From: Pratylenchus scribneri
Lineage: Eukaryota > Nematoda > Chromadorea > Rhabditida > Pratylenchidae
Assembly (NCBI GenBank): GCA_030063045.1
Contig: JAQSEB010000085.1
Span: 248,001 to 312,000, forward strand
Direction: 5' to 3'
Length of the DNA stretch: 64,000 nucleotides
The position numbers and the translations under genes were made by a program. Within the stretch, counting starts at the first letter, position 1, and each line of letters starts with the position of its first letter. Below are positions 24,570 through 37,349 of the stretch, one piece after another. The notes beneath the pieces were generated by a model. The model saw only the letters and a program-made list of their open reading frames with translations. It was not told the origin of the DNA and did no database searches.

Positions 24570-25627
24570 TCATTCCTCCTTCTTCCTCGGCTTCACCTCC
24601 CTTATGCTGAACACAACTTTGTATCGAATATCCCAAAAAGCGCAACAATGGTAGGCAATTGTGAGGAACACATCAATGTATTCGGCGATGGCGAACACAT
24701 CGTACACTGCAAATTAAAAATATGCAAAATATTTTCCTACTTTTTACTGATTGTAATGCATTTTTTCCAATAAAGGATGAATGCGCCAAATAAAATTGGA
24801 ATTGAAATTATATAAAGGATGGTGACCACAATTTTGAAATAATATGAAATTCGACCCTAAAAATATTTAATTTAAATAAAAAATAATTTATTCTCTTTTA
24901 CGTATGGATTCAAATAATAAAGTGATTGGGAATGACAAACGGCATTGGTGATGAAAAAGCCGGTGGCAAAACCGCCAAAAGCATAGAAGAAAATGACATG
25001 ATAAACTTTGAGAAACAAAAATAATTGTTTATTTTTTCAAATAATCCCACAAATGAATTCCCTTTCGCCGACGACCGAAAGTGCCACCAAAAAGATGAGT
25101 TCCAATGCACCCAAAATTGCGTATAAATATCGGCTTAATGTGTAAATTCTTGGCCAACTGCATTCCACACTCATCAAACGACCATAGCGATGAACTATTT
25201 TTGGGAAAGGAATTTAGCCATTTTCTCCCCAAAAAGTACTTACATCCAACGCCAATCTCCACAATTCGGAGGGGAATGTGAAAGAGGAAAGTGAATTGCC
25301 AAAAAATGCCTAAAAATATGCACAAAATTATTTAAATATTTTTCCAATAAATTTAAATTCCCACGTTCCATTGGCAAATTTATAATTCGTGAGAGGGAAG
25401 GCAGTCGAGCTCTCTTTGGAAAGGGGAAAATATTTTACATTAAAAAACATTGTAATTATGTCAAACCCCGCATTGCCAATTGTAATTACTTGAATTGAAT
25501 TTGGGGAATTAATTTGAATGATTATTGGCAAAAACCTAATCTCATCATTGTGCGCAATCAAAGCTGTCATAATCGAACCGACGGCACCCAGAAAAGGAGG
25601 GATGAAGCCGAGGAAAAAACTGAAATT
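24570..25627 (-). CDS. PGAP2/FRAG1-like multi-pass membrane protein
   Basis: Resembles the PGAP2 (FRAG1) family, which remodels the lipid of GPI anchors in the Golgi. Spliced exons read FFLGFIPPFLGAVGSIMTAL, NDEISNYNWQCGRARLPSLS, FWQFTFLFHIPLRIVEIGVG, LYAILGALELIFLVALSVVG and YAFGGFATGFFITNAVCHSQ. These are followed by KIVVTILYIISIPILFGAF and a final AYHCCAFWDIRYKVVF with a basic tail, stopping at 24570-24572. The LPS-SR-I segment and the run of about six hydrophobic helices fit the family. The first exon was not found: the frame is open to an acceptor at about 25627 and no convincing upstream ATG exon was seen. Family call is moderate; the transmembrane nature is firm. Confidence 0.6.
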
Positions 25628-25684
25628 TGGCAAAATATATTACATTTTTGGTGAATGCTTATTGATTATTCAATTTCGTTAGAT

Positions 25685-25850
25685 ATGTTCATGCCAACAT
25701 TATTACTTAAGAGTCTCTTTCTTTCATTTTCACCCTACAGTACCCCTCCCATTTTTTGCCTAATCTTCTCGTTCGTTACCCATCAATCTAATATTGCCTC
25801 AATCTACCTTTTTATACCAGCCCATTTCCCCTCCTATCGTCTTTTTGCCC
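25685..25850 (-). repeat. Dispersed element shared with 55.1 kb
   Basis: Its minus strand contains AAGGTAGATT, AGGCAATATTAGATTGAT and a GGGGTACTGTAGG-type end. These parallel AAGGTAGATT, GGCAATATTTGATTGATAGG and GGGGGTACAGTAGGATGAA at about 55045-55165. Confidence 0.6.
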
Positions 25851-26352
25851 TTCACTTTATATATATTCCCATTTTCTCATACATTTGATAAATAAATAAT
25901 ATAAATTAATAATCGAAAATTTCCCACTTATTACTATTCCATTAATTAGATCTCGGGAACTTAAAATATTATAAAAAGAAAATTTTAAATTAAAGTATTT
26001 TAATTTGGAAATTAGACTAATGTTCATTTCTAATTTTGATCTATTCTGTTTCGGTTATCTATTGTTGTTGTGATTTTTTTGTGTTTTTGCTCTCTATTCT
26101 GATTTTTTTACATTTAAAGAATTTTAATTAAAAACATCTTTTACGATTGTATTTGTAATTTAAAAACATTTGGAATTGTAATTAAAATATATTTTGCGAT
26201 TATATTTGCAAATTTAGCTTTGAAATGTTGATTACCATTTATTACATTTTTGATTGCACATTTCCAAATTATCGTAATTCTTCTTTATCCTTCTTCTAAT
26301 ATATTTTTATAATGCTTTTACTAATATTTTGATCCAATTCCCCAAATTCTTA

Positions 26353-26560
26353 AAACCAACAGATGCAAAGGATTCATTCGAATCAATTCGCGCACTTCCC
26401 ATTCCGCCGGATCACTCCTCCTCGGATGGACCGATGGAAAACGGCCAGACCATCGAGGATATGTTGAAGATGGAGGAGGGGGAGAATTATTGCCATTTTT
26501 GTTGGGAAAGGGTGGATGACAAATTGATGGGGGATGTTGGCCAAAATGTGGCATTAAATA
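26353..26560 (+). other. Possible orphan coding exon
   Basis: After an acceptor-like CCAACAG there is an open frame with protein-like composition: DAKDSFESIRALPIPPDHSS, then GQTIEDMLKMEEGENYCHFC. No start exon, downstream exon or known family was found. It could be a relic exon or chance. Confidence 0.25.
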
Positions 26561-26859
26561 AGCTAAAATATTTTAATTGTGAATTTTTAATTTGTCATTA
26601 GAATAAAAATATGTTTAATTGAAGAGAAGAGAAGAGTGACTGCCCTTGTACGAATATATTAGCTTCACTGAAGCAAGATTGATTCTGGGAAAAAAGAAAC
26701 TGCTGCGCAGCTTTCACTTCATTGGAAAGGGAAAGGGGCGAGTTCGGGTTTTCTGGTTTATTTAAAGCCAGCTGACCCAATGACCACGAAAAGTAAAAAA
26801 AAAGGAAGGGAAAGGGCGGATGTGGATTATCGATGGTCGATTAAGGAATTGAAATGGAA

Positions 26860-26876
26860 GGGGGGGGGGGGGGGGG
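26860..26876 (+). repeat. G17 homopolymer
   Basis: Seventeen consecutive G in intergenic DNA between the PGAP2-like and DSL-like genes. Confidence 0.95.
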
Positions 26877-27295
26877 ATGAGTGAGAAAGCCACTCAATTT
26901 TCACATTAAGCAAAACAGGAAATGGGGCGAATCAAATTGCAAAAATATTTTTGAGAATTTTATTTTGAAATATGGAATTATTCAAATTAATTTGTTTATT
27001 TTTGTTTATTTTAGACTGCTGATGAGGGACATATTCAACTAAAATATGCATTTTCCTGCCACTTTTATTTTGAGGACATGTCGAATGTAAAATGGAATGG
27101 GAATGGAGGATATATATTGGATTTATTTGAATATGCCCCAATCCATGGGCGGATTCGGGAAGAATATTCGCGGTTCGCTGCTCGCCGTCCCATCGCTCTC
27201 CAATAGTGGTTTTCCTTTCACATTTTTTGCCCATTTGATTCGCTTTTTTATTGGCGGAATTTGTTATTCCTCTTGAAGATGCGCGAACAAATTGA

Positions 27296-27310
27296 GGGGG
27301 GGGGGGGGGG
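27296..27310 (+). repeat. G15 homopolymer
   Basis: Fifteen consecutive G, about 420 bases from the 17-base G run and in the same orientation. Confidence 0.95.
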
Positions 27311-27794
27311 ATTGGTTTTATCCCAAGGGAATTTGAATGAATGCATAAATCAAAGGAAGGAATTTATATTCCCAAAAGGCGGAATCAAATCCAAAAACAA
27401 AATTTTTTATTCAATTTTTGTACAATTATGAGATGAAAAAGTGGAATGGAGGTAAAAACAATATTTTTGTGGGATAAATGATGGAATGTATGAATGGCCA
27501 AATAAAAGGGAATTTTGCCAAATGAATGGGCCAAAAAAGAATTAAATAATTGCAAAATGAATTGAGGGCAGTGAATGAGAAGCTCAAAATATTAATTGGA
27601 AAATAAAATTTGGGAAAGACAAAATTCAAAAATAATATAAAATAATAATTCATTTGGAATGGCATTTAATTTGTTTTTCTGGCTGATTTGGGCATTTTTC
27701 ATTGACTTTTGAATATTTTAGACTTGCGCCTCTCTCCTAGGTGTGAATGGACTCGGCCGAAAATCCTAAAAAATATAAATATATTTATATATTT

Positions 27795-30700
27795 TTATCT
27801 AGTTTTTACACTTTCGCTGGTATTTGGACTGCTGGATGCCACCGGTGGTTGTGGGGAATGAATATGGGCCTGTTGGTGGGGATGGGCCAAAATGCTGCGC
27901 ACCGCCAATGGAGGCTGCTGCGGTTTGGCCCAATCGCCATGCTGTTGGAATTGTGGCGGAGGCAATATTTGGTCGCTGGAAAGATAAAATTTAAATTGAT
28001 TATTGATAATGATAAATTCATTTAAATTCGGGTGAAGTTTTTTAATATACAAAAATCATCCTATATTCTCACAAATTAGTCATTCAAGTTTTTAACCACA
28101 AAACAATATTTTCCACTGTTTTACACTCAAATTTGAAAAAAAAAATTAAATCTGCTGCTCGTGGATAACCGATAAATAAAGCACCAAAAGTTTCCCTTTA
28201 GGCAATTTCATTGGATATATGTTATTTAATTTACTATCAATTTTGCGGATTTAATAGAATAAATTTAGGTTAATTCGTTAGTTTAAATTTGCTGTTTGGC
28301 TAATTGAATGCTTTTTTGGTTTGGAGAAATGTTAAATCTTCCTCAATTTTAACAAATTAAAATGCTAAAAATAATACATCCTTTTGTTTGTTTTTACTTT
28401 GCTTTATGCCGGCTCTGTTGAAGGAGGAGGGGATGGGTTATTGGGTCGGCTAACCGATTGCTGCCGAATCCATTTTCGCTGATATTATAAGGGGCGCCAA
28501 TTCCACGTCGATATGTGCCCAAATCCGCCGATTGTCGGCCTATTTTTGAGGAGGAATTTCGACGGCAAAATCTTCAATAAAATTTATTAAAAAAAAGATA
28601 ATTTTTATTTAGCTTACAGCCAGCAAAAAATGCAAGTCACAACCAAAATGAGGAATAAAATGGCCAAAGCAGCGGCCAAAATAATTGTCGCAATCCGAAA
28701 TAATTCATTATTGTCCTAATGGATAATTTTAAATTATATAATTTTTGATGTGCCCTACGGGTTGATCCTTCCAAAGGGCAGAATCATGAACGCAAGTGGA
28801 TTTGTTGATGACACCAAATTGGCAAAATTTGCATCGATCCACTTGAATACGGCGACCATCCGAATATTGACATTCATAATAAATTTTTTCGCCGACGGTG
28901 GATTCACAAATCTACAAAAAAAATGTTCATTGTCTAAATTTTTTATATACCGTTTTGTCAGCTGCTAAATTTTTGAATGCGATTGGAGGTCGGGCGCCGA
29001 CATCGGTGCTAATTCGATTCATTCCTCCATATAATTTTGTGTTCTCAATAATTTCCTGTTGCTGTTGCTGCTGGGCATTTCGACATTTCAAATCGCATTT
29101 TGGACCCATGAATTCATTGACGCATTGAACGGAATATTCCAAACTGAGACTGAAAATTTGCGTAACAAAGAATTAATTAGATTTTTCAATTGAATATTAG
29201 CATTAAGCTTTTTATAATTTTATTAACTTTTAATAGCTTTGATATCGAGATGGCTTTATAAAAGAAGGAATTTTTGATTCGATTGAAAAGGCAAAAATTT
29301 ATAACAAAAAAATAATAAAATGGCCAAAATCAAAATCAGTTAATTTCAATTAACTTTTGATCAAAATTTTTCTTATCATAATGCCCTACAGATTGAGAAA
29401 AGTTTAATTATAAGTTCTTTCCGGAAAGTTTAATTCTTTCCGGAAAGTTTTAATTCTAAGTTCTTTCCGGTTGGATTCCGGAAAGTTTTAATCTAAGTTC
29501 TTTCCGGTTGGTTTCCGGAAAGTTTTAATCTAAGTTCTTTCCGGTTGGTTTCCGGAAAGTTTTAATCTAAGTTCTTTCCGGTTGTTCCGGAAAGTTTTAA
29601 TCTAAGTTCCTTCCGGTTGGATTCCGGAAAGTTTTAATCTAAGTTCCTTCCGGTTGGATTCCGGAAAGTTTTAATCTAAGTTCTTTCCGGTTGGTTTCCG
29701 GAAAGTTTTAATCTAAGTTCTTTCCGGTTGGTTTCCGGAAAGTTTTAATCTAAGTTCTTTCCGGTTGGATTCCGGAAAGTTTTAATCTAAGTTCCTTCCG
29801 GTTGGATTCCGGAAAGTTTTAATCTAAGTTCTTTCCGGTTGGATTCCGGAAAGTTTTAATCTAAGTTCCTTCCGGTTGGATTTCGGAAAGTTTTAATCTA
29901 AGTTCCTTCCGGTTAGATTCCGGAAACTTTTAATCTAAGTTCCTTCCGGTTGGATTCCGTAAAGTTTTAATTCTAATAAGCTTCAAAGGGTGAGAAAAAA
30001 TATTAATTTGGATAATTATTTGTTAATGTTGATAAAATGGCTAATTAAAAAATTCTAATGCTAATTGTTAGCCTTTATAATTATGTAAATGAAGGATGGA
30101 TTACGAACGAGCTTCCCACAAATCGACCAGCCATTTCCCTTTGAAGGGCCAACGGATTGTCCATCCAATTTCCTGGCACAAATTCATCCAAGTCCAATGT
30201 CCATGCATCCACTGGCCATACTGTCTCCGCCCAACTTATCACATGACCATCCACACTGCTAAACACTGGGCCCAAATTGAAGGCGTAAATTTCGACGAAT
30301 TGCTGTCGAAAATAATAAATTAATTTGCCATTACAATTTTTTGTTATATACAGGTTTTGCGGGCAATCTAAATTCCAATTGTGCACCCCAATCCGGCTCT
30401 TTGTTCCCATCGATGATTCCGCTGTTGTCCACAACAATAAATGGAGTGAATCGAAAATCGACGACTTGACTGAAAAATAAGGTGGATTATCTAAACCAAT
30501 TTTTAGAATTTATAAATCCGCTTTTTAACCAAAAAGTTTAACATTTTTATTTCATTAAATTCGCCTTGAGGGAATAATCATTTTCAATTGTTTTGTATAT
30601 CCTTTTCAAACTTCTTAAAAAAACATACTCGGCTGCACTGACAATGGCGGCAAATGAAAAATAGCATGGATTGTGGTTGCTTTTCCCATCTCTTGGACAA

Positions 30701-31731
30701 TTCCTGCCCTAAAAATTCGAAAGAATCATCAGCAGAGGAATCAAATTTTTATAAATGAATGGATTTAGCATTAAATCAAAAATTTGTCTATTTCCTAGTC
30801 GAGTTAATGGTCAAAAAAAAAAACAAATTGTCCAATCTAATCCCCAATTCCCCTCTCACATACATCGCATGCGCAAGTGGTCAAATTTTTCATTCGCCTC
30901 TCCAAATTTGCATAACGTTTAAAGTTGAGTCGAAGTGTTGTCCGATGTGTTGAAATACGCTGCAAAAAATTTATTTTTTTCATTTTTTGTTCATAATTTT
31001 CCCATTCATTTTTTTCCAATTCAATTTAGGCATTATTCCCACGCCCAATCCCCCAGTCGATCGTGCATAAATTTATTTTGGTGCCAGCCGATTATGAGAA
31101 GGAAAGGTTAAGGAATGAATGAATGGATATAAATTTGTTGCATAAATGGAAAAAGGCAAAAAAAAATAGGAAATGGAGGAGATCGAATATATTCTTTTGG
31201 AATTTTTCTTGGCAAAAAAATTAGATTGAAAATAATATTAATTTACAAAAATATTTTTTACCACATAATTTGGCTCTAACAAAATTTTGTTACTTAAACT
31301 TAGGCTTCGGGATAGATTTAGATTAAGACTGGATAAGTCAAATTATTTTAAAAAAAGTCCACCCACTTCAAATGGAATGCTGAATATTTGAAGGGGCCTG
31401 GAAAAAAGAATTCAATTTTATTAAAATTTCCATTTTCCACCTATTTTTGTGTCCATTTTCATTGGCCATTCCTTCCTCATTGCCGACGGATTTGACAAAT
31501 TTTGATTGGTTTTCCATTGTATTTTGGGCAAATGACAAAATTCTATATAAAAAAATGAACAAAAGTGAATTAAATGGAATTCATTTATTTATGCCTTTCT
31601 GCTGATGAAGGCGATGTTTGTGCGCCATTTTGGTCAATTGGCAAAAATGATGGTGAAACCGTTTGTTGGCCATAAATTGCCAAAATAAATTTGGTGGAGG
31701 CCAAAATCCAAGGAATAGCCCAAAAATACAT
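27795..31731 (-). CDS. DSL (Delta/Serrate/LAG-2)-like single-pass membrane protein
   Basis: Probable Notch-ligand-type surface protein. ATG at 31731 gives a signal peptide (MYFWAIPWILASTKFILAI). An MNNL-like N-terminal region follows: RISTHRTTLRLNFKRY, CACDGRNC, VVDFRFTPFIVVDNSG. The DSL-like signature is LSLEYSVQCVNEFMGPKCDL, compare Delta's LEY...C..NYYG..C. A further Cys segment (ICESTVGEKIYYECQYSDG, RCKFCQFG) comes next. One membrane helix (IATIILAAALAILFLILVV) and a tail of about 105 residues (FCRRNSSSKIGRQSAD, Gln/Pro-rich end) complete it, with the stop at 27795-27797. No EGF repeat was seen. Intron 31543-31594 needs a GC donor (AAAG|GCATAA). A large intron ending at 29150 holds a minisatellite array. 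The donor of the exon ending near 30100 is unresolved. Confidence 0.6.
29398..29970 (-). repeat. CCGGAAAG minisatellite, array 2 (37-base unit)
   Basis: About fourteen units of TTTTAATCTAAGTTCTTTCC plus GGTTGGATTCCGGAAAG, i.e. the reverse complement of array 1. It lies in an intron of the DSL-like gene. Left-edge units are shorter and lack the GGTTGGATT part. Confidence 0.95.
31255..31360 (+). repeat. Second copy of CATAACTTGGCC-type element
   Basis: ACCACATAATTTGGCTCTAA followed by GGGATAGATTTAGATTAAG resembles 20855-21010. It lies in a DSL-like gene intron. Confidence 0.45.
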
Positions 31732-32754
31732 TTAAAAATCTAAATTTGGCAAATTTGAGTAATGGAATTTATTAGCAGCAAACAAAAATTGCATTAAAGG
31801 TGATAATCCGCGCCGCGAGCACAATTTTGGCCCTAATGAATGGTAACAAGTAGTCCCAGCAAAAAATTAAGGCTTCTCTCATATTCCTTATCAGTTTTTT
31901 TTTTATCAATTCTTGGGATGCGAATTGGCGAGAATTGGAAAGAGGGGAAGGGAGAGGGGCAAATTGTGTTGTCCCAATATGAAGGGTCGTAAAACCCCTT
32001 CATTCATCAAATTATTTATTTATTCAATTGGCTAATCGAGGCAAATACCTAAATTTTTTGGATGGGAGGAAATGTGAGGGAAAATGGCAAAAAAAAATAA
32101 ATAAAAAACTTATTTGGACATTTAATAGGGGATAAAATGCTGGGGTACGACTTTTGCCATTTCAAATCGGCTAATATAAATAATTTAACAATTTAGGCTT
32201 TATCAAGGTAATAAATTTTTGTAAAAGGGAAAATTGTATTCAAAAGGTTTGAGGGAAATTGATCCAATTGGGTTTAGAAAAGCAAAGTAAAAGCCCCCAT
32301 TCGGATTGCCATTTAGCAGAGGGGAAAATTGCGGCTTTTGCCTCTTAAATCGATCCCATCCACTTCATCCAATGATTCTCCCCATTTCCCCATCCTCAAT
32401 CCAATCCATTCATTCTCAGCGTGAATTGTTGGGGGAATCCAATTGTGTTGCCTCTTTTACAGCAAAAAAACCACTTCAGGGAGAAGGCGAGAATGAAGGC
32501 AAAAATGGGGATGAGACAAAATTTGGGTCCCAGATAATTTTTTTGGAATTTGCAAAGATGCGAATGTGCCGAAATTATTTCAATAAAATGTCTGGATGGG
32601 CAATTCGTGGGGACATTGTTGGATATACGGTATAGAAGGAAATGGCCCCAGGCCAAATATGATTGATATTCTTCATCATGTTGCCGAATTGTGACTGTGA
32701 TTCAATTTTGATGATTTTTTAATTAAATTGAATATCTGAATATTGGCTATTTAT

Positions 32755-32930
32755 TTTGTTATGGTATATTAATTTTATTTTTGGCTGAGAATTGTGCCCA
32801 AAACTAATTTAAAATTAAAATGAATTTCACTTTGGATTAGCAAAATTTTCAGTGATTTTTTGGACATAATTCTGTCATTTCTGAACCAATTTAAATAAAA
32901 TTAATATCATTCGATTGGCAACATAGCCTA
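32755..32930. repeat. Palindromic MITE-like element, copy 2
   Basis: Left arm has ATATTAATTTTATTT and GAATTGTGCCCAAAA. Right arm has CATAATTCTG, CTGAACCAATTTAAATAAAA and TTAATATCATT, so the ends are inverted relative to one another, as in the better copy at 58663-58837. Confidence 0.55.
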
Positions 32931-33537
32931 ATCTTTAATTTGATATTAAAAATATCAAAATTGGTTCAGTTCTTGATGAATTATTAAAGGGCGACAAGTT
33001 GGCCCCAGGCCAAAAAATGAGGCGAATGAAAACTGTAAAAAATGAGCACAATTGTTTGATTTTGATGGGAAAATTGGGAAATTGGGCATCGGCTGACTGA
33101 GGCAAATTTGTTCCTCCTCCTCAAATTTTCTTTCCATTTGAAGGTTTTTGTGGGCATTTTAATGTTTGGTTGGATGGAAGGGGATATTTGGATTCGGGGA
33201 TGAATTGAGGAGAAATTGATGGGCATGGATGGATCATCAATTTTGAGGGTGGATGGATGGACATTTTTATGATGGCGGAAATGTTTATGGTAGAAAATGA
33301 TGATTTTAGGGGGGGGGGGCAAATTTGATGGGCGAATTAAAATACCATGAAAGTGAAAGAGACATAAGCAAATTCAGCATTGTACAAGGAATTGGCTTTA
33401 AACAAATGACAAAAAATTCAGTGTGGCAGAATTTTCCTTTTAAAAGAATATTGGAAGAGGTGAGATGTTAGTCATCCTCATTGATTGATCCTTTTGTCCT
33501 TTTGAAAGATCATTTTAATTAACACATTAACAGCTAA

Positions 33538-33705
33538 TTTTTCCGGAAAGTTTTAATTCTAACTTCTTTCCGGTTTGTTTCCGGAAAGTTTTAATTCTAA
33601 GTTCTTTCCGGAAAGTTTAATTCTAAGTTCTTTCCGGAAAGTTTTAATTCTAAGTTCTTTCCGGAAAGTTCTAAGTTCTTTCCGGAAAGTTTAAAATCAC
33701 TAAGA
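33538..33705 (-). repeat. CCGGAAAG minisatellite, array 3 (27-base type, irregular)
   Basis: About six units of TTCTAAGTTCTTTCCGGAAAG plus TTTTAA, with one early long unit (GGTTTGTTTCCGG) and shortened units at the right end. The only array outside a recognised gene. Confidence 0.9.
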
Positions 33706-36009
33706 ATAAGAAGGGCATCATTGCTTTTGAAAATTTATATGAGTGATTTGTATAAAATTGAAAGGGTAAGCAAAAAGTATAGAGAAGTACATGGAGAGAT
33801 AAAAATCCCAAAATTGGGTCTCTTTAGCATATTTTTAAAAAAATTATAATAAATTAATTATAAAATTTTAAATGGACAAGGAAAATGGGAGGGAAACATT
33901 CCTCAAAGCCATAAAGTAAATAAAAAAAAATGAACAGGAATGAAGAAGGAGGTGGAATTGTGCAATGGCAAGTGCAAATTAAGGGGAAACGGGAAAATTG
34001 GCAAGGGAATTTGCCTAAAAATTTTTTGTGTATTCATTTTTGGGGGAAAAATGACGAGTTGACCTAGGATGAACATTGAACACGGGGATGGGGAGGCTTT
34101 AATGGATTTGAAGGGGGCAACATGGAATTGGGGGAGGGTATGGCCTGGGGAAAGATGAGCCCAATTAACGGGTTTTTCAAATTTTTGGATGGCTGGGCAA
34201 ACAGCAAACACTTTTTGGATCAACGGAAGGGAAGAATAAATGAAGTGGATGCATTCGTCCATAAAAAACGGAATTCCCATAGTAGGACTTTGGGGAGAGG
34301 AGGCTTCCATTTTTGTCGAATTTGGCCACTTCTTTCTTTGTTACATTTTTTCTTAATCTCCATATTTGGCGCGCAGAGATAAGCCAAATAAATATAAAGG
34401 GAAAAACGATGGGAAAATCGAAAATGAAAAAATTCAAAATTATTTTTAATATTTTAGGGGAATTTTTGATCCAAAAGACAAAATTGTGGCCAAATTTGGG
34501 TGGTCTCAAAATGAAGGAAGGAAAAGGGAATGAATCATTTTGTGCCTCAAGAATAATAAGAAATTGACCCCAAAAGTGGGAAAAGTGGGCGATTAAAATG
34601 AGTGAAGATGGAACGGAGGGCAAAATAGCGAATGTGATTCTCGCCAATCGGCCCAAATTTGGTTTGTGAGACTGAATTTGAGACGAATGGAATGGCCCAT
34701 TTCCCCCTCCTCTCCTTGCGGCCAATCTTGGGCCAAAAAGGGCGGAAAGGAATTGAGGAGGAAGTGAAGGGGTGGCCATCTTCTCGAGTGGGCATATTTG
34801 CATTATTCCTCCTTTTATTTCCCTCCTAAATTTGACCATTTTGACCGATTTAGTTAAGAAATAAAGAAGATTGAGCAGCTGTGGTAAATGGGAATGAAGG
34901 AAATCATTTAGATTGGCCAATTAGTCGAAAGGAATTATCTCAAAATTGGATGATAATATTATTAATTATGAATGAATGAATTGGATAAGGGTAAAGGATT
35001 AATATGCTTATAATTCATTGGAAATTTAGCATAAATTCATCGAATATTTTGGACGTCACCCTCAATTTATTCCACATCCCATCTCTCATTTGAAATTAAT
35101 TAAATTTCAAATTAATTAGGTTAAGCTTTTTCAGGAGAACATTTTGGTACAAAAAATAATAAATAATCAAAAGACAATTGCCCACAATAGTTGCCCTGTT
35201 TTGTCACAGTTTTAGCCATAACTTTTTTTAAAAAATTAAGTACACTAATTCATTTAAGCTTAGTTCTAATTGCAAAATTTTATCTGATTCGGAAAATTAG
35301 GACATGCAAATTTCTGTTGCCAAATCAGCGAATAAAAACCATTTGATGGGCCCCATAAAAATGTTTAAAGGGGAAATGCCGATGTTGACCACCGACCATG
35401 GTGGCGCTTTTCCTTTTTTTAATGGGGGATTATTGTTGGAGAGGAGAATGGGAAAAGAAAGATTTGAGTTCTGCTTCTTTGTGGTTTTGTTGTTGGGTTT
35501 TATGGGCCCAAAAAGGGAATGCGAATCGGCGGGGATGGGGACGAATGTTTGCGCACAAACATATTCCCCCCTTTATACCTTTTTCCGTCCTTTTGCCCAT
35601 TTCCATCTTCCACTTTTGCTTACCTTTTCCATTTCCATTCTTTTTCCAAATCGGCGCTTTTCCCACTCATCGACGCCTCTCTCCATTCTCCGTAAAAGGA
35701 GATGGCGCGGTATTGAAAAAATGCATAGAAAAATGGATGTGAATTTTTAAGAGTGTGAACAATTTTTTTGGCCGATGAATTTTAAAAATTGATCGTGGGA
35801 ATATGGCCGAGACCCCCAATGAAAATTGAACTTTTAAGGCAATTCAAAAATCAACAAAAAATGTTCCCTTTCCCTTTCTTTCTAATTTTTGAATTTGCTA
35901 TTGGCCTCATTAAAAGAATAAAAGCCCCAATTTGTCGCCTTTTATATTAATTAGTAAAGAAATGGACAAAATTTTAATGATTTTACATTTTAGTATCAAA
36001 TTAGAGGGC

Positions 36010-36185
36010 AGTGACTCTTTTTTTCCAATGAAATTAATTTTATTTTAATTTGTTTCAAATTGATGCAATTATGGCAAAAAAAACACTGGAAATTTGGCTA
36101 ATTCATAGTAATGTAATGATCATTTTAAATGTTTTTAGGGCACAAATATTCTGTACATAAATAAAATTAATATCATTAGATAATC
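36010..36185. repeat. Palindromic MITE-like element, copy 3 (diverged)
   Basis: Left part AATTAATTTTATTTTAATTTG and right part CATAAATAAAATTAATATCATT are inverted arms of the same family as 58663-58837, but more decayed. Confidence 0.4.
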
Positions 36186-37349
36186 AAAAATCTACATCTA
36201 TTCTTTCATTTTTATATTAAAATCGTCAAAATTGGGTGCTGTAGTGGTAATAAGCTGACAAAAAGGCATCATACCCTTTCATTTCAATTAAGCCCCAGGC
36301 AAAATCAAAAAATGAAAGGAACAATTCCACTGCATTAATATTTATACTTTTGAATGGCCACTTAGAATCCATTTTTTTCATTTTCACTCAACAACCACAA
36401 ATATATATATTTGGTTTGCCTCCGAATCCGAATCCACAAAAAGGAGAACAATAGGACACAAAAGAAGGCCAAAGGGCATTTCCGCCCGAATGTCCAATTC
36501 CATTCCAACCAATGTTTGGGGGCTCAACACAATGTCCACTCCATATTCTCACTCAGGATGTGAAAATATTTGGCAGTGAAGAGAAAGTGGCCATTCATTC
36601 AACCAACTTTGGCCATTCAATTCCCTGATGGACTTCAAGTGGAAGGAGGCCCTTTTATGAAGATTTTGAGATGTGGACATTGGCAACAAATGCATATTTG
36701 TGGGGAATAAAAGTTATGAGGAAATTTGGTAGAAATTATGAAAAATGCTCAAAGATCAGTACAGAATTTTTTTTTAATTTCTGAGGAATTGAAAATGGAA
36801 GGGTCGAATTTAACCATCGTGCATATATTCCTCATGTTTCCCATAATATTATTTCTGCCATGGACGAAAGCATTAATGGCAAGTTTGTTTGCATTTTTTC
36901 ACTGTCGTCCTTGGCCTTGGGAATTTGGGATTCAATTCCCGTAGCCCAATATTTGTCTGAATTTGAAGGAACAAAATGGAAAATGGGTTGAGACTTGAGA
37001 GGAGGATGGCGCGCAAACCATAAAATGCTGAGAATCGAGGAAATGGACCGAGCTATCGGTTGGAAAAGGTGTGGGGACATCAAAATGACCGGAAATTCAT
37101 TGGCCTCCGGAATGGGTTTGGGTGGATTAAGAAAAAGAAATTAAAATGGCAACGGGGAATTTGGCGAGTAATGACAATGATGAAAAGTAATTTTAGGCAC
37201 TGAATGATTTATTTCAAAAGTATTTTTTTTTATTAAATTTGTTTGTTTATCATTTAATTTATATTTGAACCATTAATTCTCTAATTGGTGTTTGTGTAAT
37301 TATACTTTTCTTTAATTGGTTTAGAATTAATTACTAGCGCCAGTCGGAA

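Noticed and set aside
34177..34920. 247-codon minus-strand open frame
   Set aside because: Both strands are open over the same region, composition is Phe/Ser/Pro-heavy as in antisense shadows, and there is no motif, splice pattern or partner exon.
35304..35750. 148-codon plus-strand frame and overlapping frames
   Set aside because: Three overlapping frames are open at once, with no domain or splice signals linking them to a gene.
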